Notes under the pieces: model-generated
The model's input: the letters and a program-made list of their open reading frames with translations, nothing else
Told to the model about the DNA's origin: nothing
Database searches by the model: none
Position numbers and translations under genes: made by a program
Shown here: positions 22,341-33,393 of the stretch, one piece after another
Layout: each line of letters opens with the position of its first letter
Position numbering within the stretch: position 1 is the first letter of the stretch
NCBI RefSeq assembly: GCF_000499385.1
Contig: NW_013651795.1
Coordinates: forward strand, 37,714-101,713
Origin: Eimeria necatrix
Lineage: Eukaryota; Apicomplexa; Conoidasida; Eucoccidiorida; Eimeriidae
DNA length: 64,000 nt
Reading direction: 5' to 3'

Positions 22341-23343
22341 TGTGGCGCTGCTGTTGCTGTTGCTGCCGGTGTTGCTGTTGCTGCTGCTGCTGCTGCTGCC
22401 GTCGCTGCTCCTGTGGGTGGCCTAGGAGCAGGTGGTTATGTTATTTCGGCGGCTGCGACTTCTAGTACTGCTGCGATGGCTGTCTGTGGTCGTGCAGCTC
22501 CTGCGATCCCCGGGAAAGTGCTCGGCTGCTGCTGTTGCTGCTGCTGTTGCTGCTGTGCTCCTGCTGCTGCAGCTCTAGTTGTCACTCATACAGCCGTACT
22601 ATTCCTAGATCCTCCTACACTTCTGAAGTTTGCTGCTGCGACTGCAGCAGAAAGGCCGGCTGGGTCTCCTGCGGCTGCTGCTGCTGGCCCGCAGCTGCTG
22701 GCTGCTGCTGGTGAAGGCAAAGGCATGGACCGCTGCAGCAGCAGAGGTATTTCTGTCCTGTTTGCTGCGTCAACAAAAACAAAACAATCACAACAAAACA
22801 GTAATCACAAAAACGAGCTAAGGCCTCGCCTCAGCTCAGCAGCTTCCAGGTCACTGCTGCATGCATGCAGCTGCTGCTGCGGCTGCCGCAGCTGCCGTAT
22901 CTGGCTGGTAATGCTGCTGCTGCTGCTGCTCGTGTAGCCCTCTTCACGCGAATCTTAAGGGCTGCACATTTTAGCGATTTGTAGCTCAAGTGGTGTCACC
23001 AGCTGCAATTTATTTTTCAGTTTTGTCTTGTCTTTTGTGTTTGTGCTGGGTAGCCGCCTGGGTGTACATACACCGCAGCTCTCCCGTGGTCCAGCAGCCA
23101 CAGCTAAGGCGCAGCCGGGGCCTTCCGCAAACCAGGTGTATTGACACTCACCCAGGCTATTTTCCAGGACACATAGGTGCAGCAGGCCCCTAGAGGGGCT
23201 CAGGAGACCCACTCGTTTTGTATAGTTGTGCTTGTTGCTGCTGCTGCTGTTGAGTCCTGCAGCAGCTGCTGCTGTTGTTGTACGTCAGCATGGCGCAGCT
23301 CCTGTTTGTTCGTTCACCAGGCGCTGCTAAGGCAGCGTAGAGG
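22341..23343. promoter_or_regulatory. divergent region between SF3B4 and the amine oxidase; possible upstream exon
   Basis: Both promoters must lie here. A palindromic element at 23061-23074 is followed after 4 nt by an acceptor, and the stretch 23079-23135 then stays open (19 codons) up to a CAG/GTGTAT donor. It would join in phase to a TAG acceptor at 23338-23340. This makes a short upstream exon of the amine oxidase plausible. CTG tracts at 22,190-22,560 account for the long Cys/Leu frames. Confidence 0.4.
23061..23074. repeat. palindromic element, GGTGTACGTACACC family (one mismatch)
   Basis: The sequence is GGTGTACATACACC, followed by GCAG. The 4-nt spacing to an AG acceptor is the same as at the RPC3 and SF3B4 copies. 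Confidence 0.8.
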
Positions 23344-25561
23344 ATGTCCTCGCTCACACTGCCTGCTGCGACTGCAGCAACGCTTGCTACTGCAGCAACT
23401 GGTGCTGCAGCAGCAACTGGTGCTGCAGCAGCAGCAACTAGCGCTGCTGCGCCTGCTGGTTCTGCTGGTGAAGAGAAACCGAAATCTGCAGCTTTAAATG
23501 GCCACGCCGCAGCAAAGGCTTCCAGGGTTCCTAACCTGGAAGCAGCAGCAGCTGCCGCAGATGCTGCAGCTGCTGCAGTTGTTGCAAGTACATCAGATGC
23601 AGCAGATGCAGCAAGCGCAGCAAATGCAGCAAGCGCAGCAGATGCAGCAGCAGCGGCAGAAGGGCCTGAGGGTCTGCTGCTGCAGTGGGCAAACCGTTAC
23701 CGCTTGCGGAGCCGGTGTCCGCTGCGTCGGCAGCAGCTGCAGCAGCAGCCTTGGCCGCTGCAGCAGCTGCTGCTGCAGCAGATGATAGACGTCGTCGATG
23801 CTGCTGTGGATGCTCTGGCCTTTCAGACGGGGCACATGCAGCAGCTGCTAGAGCTGCACCGGAGAGAGGCGGCGCAGCACGAGTCCTGGTGCCCTGTTGC
23901 TGCTGCTGCTGCTGCTGCGCGGGAAGCAGCAGCAGCTGCTGCTGCTGCTGCGGCTCTTGAGAGCGATGCAGACACCGCCCTCGGGCGCTGCAAGCGGCCC
24001 AAGCCACGAAGCAATGTGCAGCACCGGCAGCGGCTGCAGCAGCAGCACTGCAAGGAGCTGCTTGCTGCAGCAGATGCTCATCCCCTCGACAGCAAACTTC
24101 GAGCCGCGCTGCTGCTGCAGCATCAGCAGCCCTTTGACCGCTGCACGTGCGCAGCCGGGCGCAACTCAGCAGCAGCAGCAGCAACTGCAGCAGCAGCAGT
24201 GCCTGCAGCGGAAACGCCTGCTGCTGCTGCTACTGCTGCAGCAGACGCAATATGCGGCAATCGGTACAGCAGCGACGAGGTGCTGCCGCCTGCTAGTGAG
24301 TGCTGGCCCTCCCGGTGTACGTACACCTCATTCCCGCCTCCTGCTGCTGCTGCTGTCGAGCCGCTGCGGCTGCTGCGGCCTCCTGCTGCTCACCAGACGT
24401 TAACAGGCCTTTCATCTTACTGCGAGTTGGCTGTTGCTGATCCCTGGACAGTTCGCTGCTGCAGCAGCACCAGCAGCAGAAGTGCTAAGCCCCTGCTGCT
24501 GCCGCTGCCCACCGTAGCCACTGCAGCACCCCCTCCCCTTACCCACCTCGCCATACCCGAGCTGGAGCCGTGGCTGCAGCAGCTGCAGCAGCTTCTTGCT
24601 GCTGCTGCAGCCCCAGCGGCAGCTGCAGCGCCTGCTGCAGAGGTCAAGCAGCAGCAGAGCAACGGCTACCTTGGTGCAGCAGCTGCAGCTCCGGAGGCTC
24701 GGGCAGCAGAGGCAGCAGCAGATGCCGCTGCAGCAAAAAAGCCAGCAGCAGATACTGCTGCTACAACAGAGCCAGCAGCCGACACTGCTGCTGCAACAGA
24801 GCCAGCAGCAGCAACAGCAGCAACAGCAGCAGCAGCAGCGCCTGTGGGCTACCACGTGGTAATCGTTGGGGGCGGCGTCGCCGGGCTTGCAGCAGCAGCA
24901 GTGCTGCGGCTCTTTGGGGTGTCTGTGCTAATTGTGGAGGCGGGGCAGCAGCTGGGGGGTCGCGTGCGCACTGCTGCAATGGATACCTTAGCAGCAGCAG
25001 GGAAGCAGCAGCAGCAGCAGCAGCAGCAGCACCATGACCTCAAGCAGCTGATGCTGCCGCCCAATGGCATGAAGACAAGCGCCGCAAAAAACAAAGAGCC
25101 CCGCTTTTGGAAGTATGTGATGCCTACAAGCCCGAAGCAGCAGGCTGTAGCAGCAGCAGCAGCAGCAGAAGCAGCAGAAGCAGCAGAAGAGGCGGGAGGG
25201 AGGCGCACGCGCTCGCGAAAACGAGCGGCGAAAGCAGCAGCAGCAACTGCAGCAGCAGCAGTAACGGCAGCAGCACCAAACGCAGCGAAGAAACTTGCTC
25301 GAGGCCCGGTCGAGCCCGCGAGCTCCCGGTCTGCATCTTCTGCTGCTGCTACTGCTAGCGCTGCTGCTGCTGCTGCAGGAAAGAGTGAGCAGGGGACAGC
25401 GACAGCTGCTGGTGCAGCAAAAACAGAGGCACCGGCCGCAGATACTGCTGCGCCAGCAATTGAGGAAGCAGCAGCAGCAACGCCAGCCACTGGGAGCCCC
25501 GCAGCAGCGCCTGCAGCGTCAGAAGCAGGTGCAGGACTCGATTTGGTAGCAAGCACAAAGT

Positions 25562-25595
<34 letters not shown>

Positions 25596-25896
25596 CGCAT
25601 TGCGGCTGTGCATAGACTTGGGCGCCAATTGGCTCATGAGGGACCGCAGCAGCCCGCAGTTCGTCTGGCGTTTTGCTGCGCGGCTGGGTGTGCCTTCTGT
25701 GGGTTTTTGGGGCAACTGGAGGCACCGCTTCAACTGCAGCAGCCGGAGGAGCAGCAGCAGCAAATGCAGCAGCAAACGCAGCAGCAGCCTCCGCAAAGAC
25801 GTCCGCGCCCGCTCCCAAGAGGCGCGCGCAGCTTCACCACCCACTCTCGCAGCAGCACCCGCGCCCTCGGCTGCTGCACCAGCAGCAGCAGGACCA

Positions 25897-25929
<33 letters not shown>

Positions 25930-27303
25930 ACAGCGGGGCCGGATGCGGACAGCAACAGCGAAGGCGCAGCAAGCGGGGTGGAAGGGGGCGGGGGTGGCTG
26001 GGAGCCTCTGGTGCATGCAGCACAATGGCGAGATGATAAGGGCCAAATAATTCCAGCAGCAAGAATTGCGTTTCTTAAGGACTTGCAAGATGCTGCTCTC
26101 GTTGCTGCTACCATGACCCAAGCTGCCAGAGACAGAGCCCTGAGAAGGGCCCCCGGCACCCACGTGAGGCTCAAGCAGCAGCAGCAGCAGCAGCTCTGTC
26201 AGCAGCAGCGGGGGTGGGAGCAACAGAAGCAGCAGCAGCTCAACGGCGAAGGCGGCAGCAGCACAAGCAAAGCTGCTGGTGCTGGTGCTGCTCAGGGTGG
26301 AAGCCCGCCAGCGCGCGATGATGCATCAGAGGCCTCAGCAACTCCATCGACTACCGCAACTGCAGCAGCAGCGTCAGCAGCAGACGCATTAGCAGCAGTA
26401 GCAGCAGCAGCCTCACCAGAGGCCGCTGCAGCAACAGCAGCAGCAACAGAGGCAGCAGCAGAAGCAGCAGTTGCTGCTAAACCGCGAAGCCTAGGGTCGG
26501 CACTGCGCGACGCTGTTCGCTTTATTGTTAAAGAGCAGCACGCGCTCGGGCTGCCCAACTTGCGCGAGCTGTCCTATGGTCATGCTGCACGCAGCAGCAG
26601 CAGCAGCAGCAAAAACAGCAGCAGCACCAGCAGCAACGCGCGCAGTCGCCACTGCAAGCGGAAGCTTTCTACAGGCTCTGGAAGCAGCAGCGCTCCTCAA
26701 AGTCGCAGCCGCGGCAGCAGCAGCAGCAGGACCGCCAAGCGGCATCAAAGCAGCAGCCACCGACGCTGTGGTGGGGGAGACAGCAGCTGCAGCAGCAGCT
26801 GCAGCAGCAAGCTTACCGCAACTGACATCCAGATAGTTTGGAAGATGCTGCAGCGATCTCTTGGCTACGTCTGCAGCTTTGACCGGCTCGCAGCAGAGGC
26901 CCTAGCCCCTTTCTCCTCCGATGAAGACGAAGCAGCACCTGCTGCTGCTGCTGCTGCTGCAGCAAACGGAAGCGAGCCCATGAAAGCCGCGCGACGCAGT
27001 AGAGTTTCAGCAGCAGCAGCAGCAGACGCCGCTGCTGGTGCTGCTGCAGAGGGTGCCGACGCCACGAACTGCAGCCGCAGCGCTTCCAACAGCAGCAGCA
27101 GAGACAGCAGGGGAAAGAGGCGCGACGCTGCAGGCGGCGCAGCAGAAGCAGCAGGAGCAGCAGATACAGCAGCAGCGGCAGACGCAAACGCAGCTGCAGC
27201 TGCAGCAAAAGGTCACCACAGCACGAACCAGAGCACCCTGACTGGTCCCAGCAGGCAGCACGGACCCCTGTCTAGCAACGGGCTCTCGCCACCGAGCCCA
27301 CCC

Positions 27304-27359
<56 letters not shown>

Positions 27360-28407
27360 TGCGCGTCGGCCCCGCGGCGAGCCGATTTTCTCCTTTTTGC
27401 GGGCAAAAGATTATCAGATTTTGGGGCGCCTCGAAAGCTTGCGGTGTCTGCGCAGCCGCGTTGGGCCAACAGCAACTCCGACGCCGTGGGACAGAAGGGC
27501 GGAGAGCTTCGACAGGCTCTTCATTCAGGTGCCTGTTTTGCTGCTGCTGCTGCTGCTGCTGTTGCTTTGAGGGAGCTTGTTGCTTCTGTGCTCATGAGAC
27601 TGCTTTATGGGCCGTTGGCCCCTGTCGCACACGCTGCTGCTGATCGTTTCCCCAGTGGGGCAGTCACTTGTTCTGCTGCTGTTTTTACTGCTGCTGCTGC
27701 TACTGCTTTGGGGGCTGCTGCTGCTGTGAAACGCGTCCCTGCTTCATCAGCTGCTGCTGCTTGGTGCTGCTGGGCGCTGCCTGCAGGGGTACGCATGGCT
27801 GCCGCGGCTGCTGGTGCGGGGCTTCGACCTTCCGAGCTGCTGCCTGTTGGGCTGGAGGGTGCGGGAAGTTGAAATGCTCCAGAAGCAGCAGCTGCAACAG
27901 CAGCAGCTGCTGCTGCAGCAACAGAAGCCGGAAAAGGACACCCCACAGAGAACAGGATGGGGCACAGCATCTAGCTGCCGCGGGAGTGGATCCCCAAACC
28001 GGTCTCGATCACGATCCCGATCCCCCTCTTGGGACTCAACACGTTCGCGTTCGCCCTCTCAGGAGTCTGCACTTGGCCAGACGCTGCAGCAGCAGCAGCA
28101 GCTGCAGCAGCAGCAGAAACATGCAGCCATTAGGGAAGCCGCTGTGGATCTGGCGAGGGCTCTGCAGGAGCAAAAGCCAGCAGGGCCAGCTGCCAACAAC
28201 GCTGCTGATCCGGAGGCTGCTGCTGCGGCAGCAACAAATAAGATAGCTGCTGCAGCAGCAGCAGCAGGGGACCCGCAGCCTCTTCACTGGGTATCACCAG
28301 AATACAACTTCATTCGGCTTCAACTGCGCCGACACCGCGAAGCGCCTGAACTGCAAGAACTGCAGCAAGGGAAACCGGAGGCCTCCAAAGAGCAGCAGCA
28401 GCAGCAT

Positions 28408-28439
<32 letters not shown>

Positions 28440-30768
28440 GCACGAGAAAGAAGAGGAAGCATCGGAGGAGGCTTGTGTTTGGGCAATGCGAGTCATAGTA
28501 GCCGTGCCTATTGGTGTCTTGCAAAATAAGTTGATTTCGTTTTCTCCTCCTCTTCCCTCAGACAAGCAAAAAGCCATTAGCCGATGGGGCTCCGGCAGCC
28601 ATAACAAAGTTATACTTATATTCAGCGAGTGGGGCTGCATGCGTCTCCTGCTGCTGCTGCTGCTCTTGCCTCTGTTGCTGCTGCTTCTGCTCTTTCTGCG
28701 TGCGGCTGATTCCTCTGCTTCTGCAACTGCTTCTATGGTCGCGGCGGCTCGCGTATGTACTGCTGCTGCTCCTCACCTGCCGCCCTGTTGCTGCTGTTGC
28801 TGCTGCTGCTGCAGGGCATTTTGGCTGCGCGAGGGTCAGGCGTACTTCATCAGCCCCGCTTGCAGCAGGAGGTTTCAGTTCATGAGCCTCCACCAGTTTG
28901 GGGCCCCCGGCTGTTTGGTGGCTCACGGCTTTAACTCAACGAGCTGGCTGAAGGTTCGGAGAGACAGAAACAGGCGTATACGGGCATTGCTGCAGCAGCA
29001 GCAGCAGCAGCAACAAGAGGAGGTGGAAAACGCACGTCAGTCTAGCAAGCCACACAGCAGCGGTAGCAACAGCAGCAACTGCAAAAGCATCGGAACCCCC
29101 AGTACAACCACGCAGCAATCCAGGAAGCCGCGTAGCAGCAGCAGCAACGGCAGCAACTGCAACGGCATCCACGAGGCCAGTGACGGCCTCAACAACAGCA
29201 GCAAAAGCAGCAAGGAGCGCAGCAGCAGCGACGGCAGCAGCAAACCAGTGAACCCTGGTGACACTTGCCTGCGCATTAAGGAAGACGGGCCTGTGGAGGC
29301 TTGGGAAGTGATAGACGAATGTTGTTTTGTGTTGCAACAAATGTTTCAGCTGTCTGTACAGCCGAAACCCTTGCGCGCGTTTGTTACTAGATGGGATGAA
29401 GACCCTCTTTTCAAGTGCGCCTACGGATACCCCTCAAAGGTCAGTTGCTGATCCTGCAGTTGCTGCTGCAGCTGCTGCTGCTGCTCTTTTGCTGTAGCTG
29501 CTGCTCTCGTGCTCCTTTTGCCGCTCCTCCTGTTGCTGTATCTGTATCTGCCTCGTTGCGTCTGTACTGCTACCTCTGCCGCTGCTGCTGTGGTTGCTGC
29601 TCCTTGTCTGTCTTCTTTTGCTGCCTCTCTTGCTGCATTTGCCACTTTTCGCTGCTGATGGGACGGCTGCTGTTGTCGCTGCAACTGCTGCAGCTGTTAG
29701 TACCGTCAGTACGTGGCTCTTGATTTGCTGCTCACGTTTAAATCCCGTTTCTTTTCCTTTCCTCCGTGGCAGCTGGCTGAACCGACCCACGCTCAATGCT
29801 GCTGCTGCTGCTGCTCCCCCTACTGATGTTGCTGCTGCTGCTGTTGCTTGTCTGTGCAGTACGTGGAGGCTGATGAGCAAAGGCAAATGGCCCTGCCCAT
29901 TCCTTGGTGCCCTCGTCCAGCCACCATCGCCGCAGCGGACCCTCCAATTCTGCAGCAAGTGCTACAGCTCATGCAGCAGCAGCAGCAGCAGCAAAGTGAC
30001 ACACAGAGTCTGGAGCTCTCCACTGAGAAGCCGCTCGCTGGAGAGCGAGAGCGGGTGCATATAACCGCAGCGAAATCGCCTTCCCCCTCCCCCGCAGCAG
30101 CAGAAGCTGCAGCAAAAGCAGCAGCAGTAGGAGCTGCACCAGCAGCAGCAGTCCCAGAGGCGTCAAGTGCAGCGCGAACAGCGGCAGCAGCAGCAGTACC
30201 AACAGCAGCAGCAGCAGCCAGATTTGAAGGCTGTCTGAGTGACGCTCGCATATTCTTCTGCGGTGAACACACTTCAGATTTTGGGCAGCAGTGTGTTCAC
30301 GGAGCGATGCATTCGGGTGTACGTGCAGCTGCAGAGTGTCTCGCGTCTCTGTTTGGAGTTGACTTTCTTCCTTGGACCCTCAGCAGCTGGGGAGAGCAGC
30401 AAAATGCTGCTGATGCTGCTGCTGCGGAAAAGCAGCGAACAGGCGCTGATGCTGGAGCTCCCGCTGCAGAAGCTGCAGAGGCTGGCGTCTCTTCCGGGAA
30501 TAAGGAGGCCGCACGCCCTGTGTCGACAGCGTCAACGGCAGCAGCGGCAGCAGCAGCAACAGGCAAGCCAGATGAATGGCACAGCTGGTGGTACAGCAGC
30601 GACCCGTCCTACTGCTGGGGCCCCTCAGCCAAAGACACGCACAGCCAGCACTTTGACACGGCATTGCAGAGGCCAGTGCCACGGGAGCAGCGTAAGCAGC
30701 GGCTGCTGCAGCTGCTGCGCTGCCTGCAGCAGCAGGAGCAGCACGGGCAGGAGCAGCAGGAGCTGTAG
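23344..30768 (+). CDS. KDM1: LSD1/KDM1-like flavin-containing amine oxidase, at least 4 exons, about 2186 aa
   Basis: Exons are 23344-27528 (the 5' end may extend by a short upstream exon), 27787-28628, 28815-29439 and 29860-30768; phases agree. A Rossmann FAD-binding motif (VIVGGGVAGL, about residues 507-516) is followed by the GGRVR loop and, far downstream, by GANWLM. The second exon gives the amine-oxidase block AVPIGVL...FSPPLP...HNKVILIF; the Lys codon at 28606-28608 (about residue 1669) aligns with the flavin-site lysine (K661 of human LSD1). The third exon gives RWDEDP and the fourth the C-terminal FAD motif GEHTSD...VHGAMHSG (about 2019-2035). These features fit LSD1-type oxidases that demethylate histone H3K4 in the nucleus; polyamine oxidase is the alternative. 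I could not recognise a SWIRM domain. Enormous Ala, Gln and Ser runs are inserted between the conserved blocks, more than doubling the usual length (about 850 aa). Internal introns in the first exon are possible. Confidence 0.85.
24314..24327. repeat. perfect GGTGTACGTACACC palindrome inside the amine oxidase reading frame
   Basis: This is an exact copy of the 14-bp core. Here the downstream position that is CAG at the spliced copies reads CAT, and the frame stays open across it, so it is either exonic or lies in an unrecognised in-frame intron. Confidence 0.85.
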
Positions 30769-31533
30769 TCAGGGATCAGGTGGGACCCCCAGTTTGGGGC
30801 CCTCAGGCAGAGCAGCACGTGAAGCAACTCCTGCGGCAGCACGCGCAGCAACCGCCACACCAGGTCACTACAAAGCTTGTAGCAGCAGCAACACGCGCAT
30901 CTACAGCAGCAACAGCAGGAGCAGCTGTAGCCGCATTTCTTGCGGCTTCCCCTGCAGGAGTCAACTGCAGCAGCTAGAAATGCAACAGCAGCTCCTGCTG
31001 CTGGAGAAGTTTGCTAGCCCTGCTCATGCAGCCGTAGGATGAAGTGGCAAGCGCCATTTGGCAGATATATTGCTTTTATTTGTCTTTAATAATTTCGCTT
31101 TATTCAGGCCACCTGGATTTGTTCTCTGGTTGCTGGATGCACCTCCTGTGTGTTTCGTAATGTTATATGCTTGCTCGCCAACAGCTACAATTGTTGCTAC
31201 AGCATGGAGAGCAGCAGCAGCATCAGGAGCAGCAGCGGCAGGCACCAACACGCAGTGACACAGATAGTCTGTAATAACCATTAGGCATACATGCATGCCT
31301 GGAGCATGCGCATATGCCTTGTAATTATCACCTACTTACCATCTGCATATCTTTCTTCGAAGCTAGGCAAATATACATGAAATACAAAAAAATACATAAT
31401 AGATAAATGAAATAGAAATAGGTACCCATAGACATATGTATATATATATATCGTTGCAAATGAGCGCGTAGTTACTATATCCAAGTCAGCCACAAGGCGC
31501 CTCCATCTCCAGATTTTCCCCAGTTCTAGAACT

Positions 31534-31915
31534 CCATAGGCCTTCTTGGGCGAAGTTGCTGCTGCTTCGGTGCTTGAAAATGAAAGTGGGCAGCAGCAGT
31601 CGCGAGCAGTGTTCGCTGCTGCGGCTAGACGGTTTGTTCGCTGGTGTTCTCCAGATAAGAGTTTCGCTGCACCTCAGCAACAGCGCTTTTTGCCCTGACG
31701 TTGTTTGCGACCTCTGCGCTGCCTTCTAGGTTAGAAACGCATTTATGGGGAGCAGACGCATGCAAACAGATTGCAGCTGCGGCGGGATTAGTTCGATGCA
31801 CTAGAGTGCAGAGGCACATTCAGGCCTTCCCAGAGTGTGCGCCGGATATACTTGCGGTATTCGAGCGATGCAAATTCCAAGAATCCTTCTTTGTTAGCTC
31901 AGTTTCTTTTGACAG
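31534..31915 (+). pseudogene. possible exon(s) or gene remnant, unrecognised
   Basis: After an AG acceptor (CTCCATAG) a frame opens with AFLGEVAAASVLENESGQQQ and runs to TGA near 31,699. A second, shifted frame continues with protein-like sequence (SRLETHLWGADACKQ onward) up to a GACAG/GTAACT donor at 31915. The two frames overlap by only a few codons. Either a very short intron or a frameshift separates them, so this could be a decayed gene. No family is recognised, and no downstream exon is evident. Confidence 0.3.
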
Positions 31916-32172
31916 GTAACTCTCATATTGATTCGCTGCGCAGCTGATATATTCTGGTTGCAGCGGCCGTGGTGCTGATTTTGCCCTAGGTGTGGCTCCA
32001 GGAAGTTTGGGTGGCGGTGCGATGCAAATTCCAAGAATCCTTCTTTGTTAGCTCAGTTTCTTTTGACAGGTAACTCTCATATTGATTCGCTGCGCAGCTG
32101 ATATATTCTGGTTGCAGCGGCCGTGGTGCTGATTTTGCCCTAGGTGTGGCTCCAGGAAGTTTGGGTGGCGGT
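31865..32172. repeat. exact 154-bp tandem duplication
   Basis: Positions 31865-32018 are repeated without a mismatch at 32019-32172. The unit begins GCGATGCAAATTCC and ends TTTGGGTGGCGGT. Each copy carries a GACAG/GTAACT donor-like site. Perfect identity implies a recent event, or an assembly artefact. Confidence 0.92.
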
Positions 32173-33393
32173 GTTTCTAGTGGTCATCCCCACAACGTGG
32201 CCAGTGGTCATTAGGAGCTAAAGCTAAGAGCGCAAGCGCGCAAGCTGTCCAGTGGGCTGAATGGGTTGCGCTGCACCTAAAGAGATGTCGAGAGAATCTC
32301 TTCTAACGTAATACTTCTGGGAAAAACACGTGAACAAGAAATAGTCTGTCGATCAATTTGTCCATCCGCTTGCACTATTTGTTACAATTCGCAACAATAT
32401 ACAAAGCGCCCATGTCCATATAGCAAAGACCAGCGCTCAAGGTCCCAGCAGCACGGATTACTCAAACAGGATTTACAAACATTTTCTTTTGGTTTTTTTC
32501 TTTAAATTTACTGGCCAATTCAAACACCAGCTGCTTGCTGATTCAAAGCCGCAATATAACAAGCAATGTCCAAATGGAGCATACTTCTGGGAAAAGCAAG
32601 TGAACACGAAGTTGTCTGTCGATAAATTTGTCCATCTTTCCACTAGCTTTCTCTATCTGTTCAGCAGACCACTCTCCACCTGTAGCCTCTACAGTTGTCT
32701 ATGGTTTTTCTGTCGACGAGGAATTAAGAATAGATAAAATGTGCGTTGTACGTAGGGTAATCTATACGTGAATGCATACATACTTGTGTATGTATGCGTG
32801 CATGCGCACACTATATGTGCCCAACTCACAAGGCAGGCGCAAAAACGCGTGTACACAACCATTACCTGCACGCTTGGTGCATAAAATGCGTGGTGTAGCG
32901 CAAAATGCTAGACGAGGAGCACTTGTTGACGCGAATAAAGCAGGCATATTACTTGCATTGCGTACATGCGTCCAGTACACACGGGTCATGTGCACTCTAC
33001 GTCACTTTGCAGAAATGCCTGTAGAATGGTCAACAACTTTTACTATATATATCAAAGCACCTCGAAAAAAAGCCTCACTAGTTGTGCAGCGAATAATACG
33101 CAAACTGCGGGCATCGTGCAGAGTACGCAACGCGCAGAAGCCCGGAATTACTTATATTGTATTTTACTAGAACAGCGGCCACAGGGGCAGCATACAATAC
33201 GCCACAGCTATCTCGAGGTCTACAGTGCAATATGTAATTACACACTCCAGAGCTCTTTGCAGTTCCATCATGAGCAAACACATGCGCTAGTACACAAGCC
33301 GATATAAATATGGCATGTGCCTCTATGTCTCTGTCCGCATGCATTGAACCTTACTAATGGCAATTTCCGTTTAAGACTAGTTATAATACCTAA

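Larger units (their letters stand above)
8200..31000. repeat. repeat-rich chromosome segment dominated by CAG/CTG triplets
   Basis: Imperfect CAG or CTG tracts recur every few hundred bases, in exons, introns and intergenic DNA alike. The density falls sharply at about 8.2 kb and 31.0 kb. In coding sequence the tracts give Ala, Gln and Ser runs. This agrees with the repeat-rich/repeat-poor segmentation described for Eimeria chromosomes, which is established knowledge. The boundaries given are approximate and judged by eye. Confidence 0.9.
30769..33393. other. boundary from repeat-rich to repeat-poor DNA, no confident gene
   Basis: CAG triplets fade out by about 31.0 kb. AT-rich sequence with TATATATA and GCATGC words follows (31,280-31,460), and later TACGTGCATGC-type words (32,740-32,830). 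The interval contains the 154-bp duplication and a possible exon pair at 31.5-31.9 kb, both listed separately. I see nothing else supportable. Confidence 0.5.

Noticed and set aside
24849..26174. A 441-codon minus-strand Ala-rich frame
   Set aside because: It is antisense to the conserved FAD domain of the amine oxidase. CAG/CTG triplets leave all six frames open.
8200..31000. CRISPR-like array or bacterial locus
   Set aside because: The repeats are triplets without unique spacers, and the genes are intron-containing eukaryotic ones.
30239..31042. A 267-codon plus-strand frame
   Set aside because: It is a shifted shadow of the last amine oxidase exon, kept open by the triplets.
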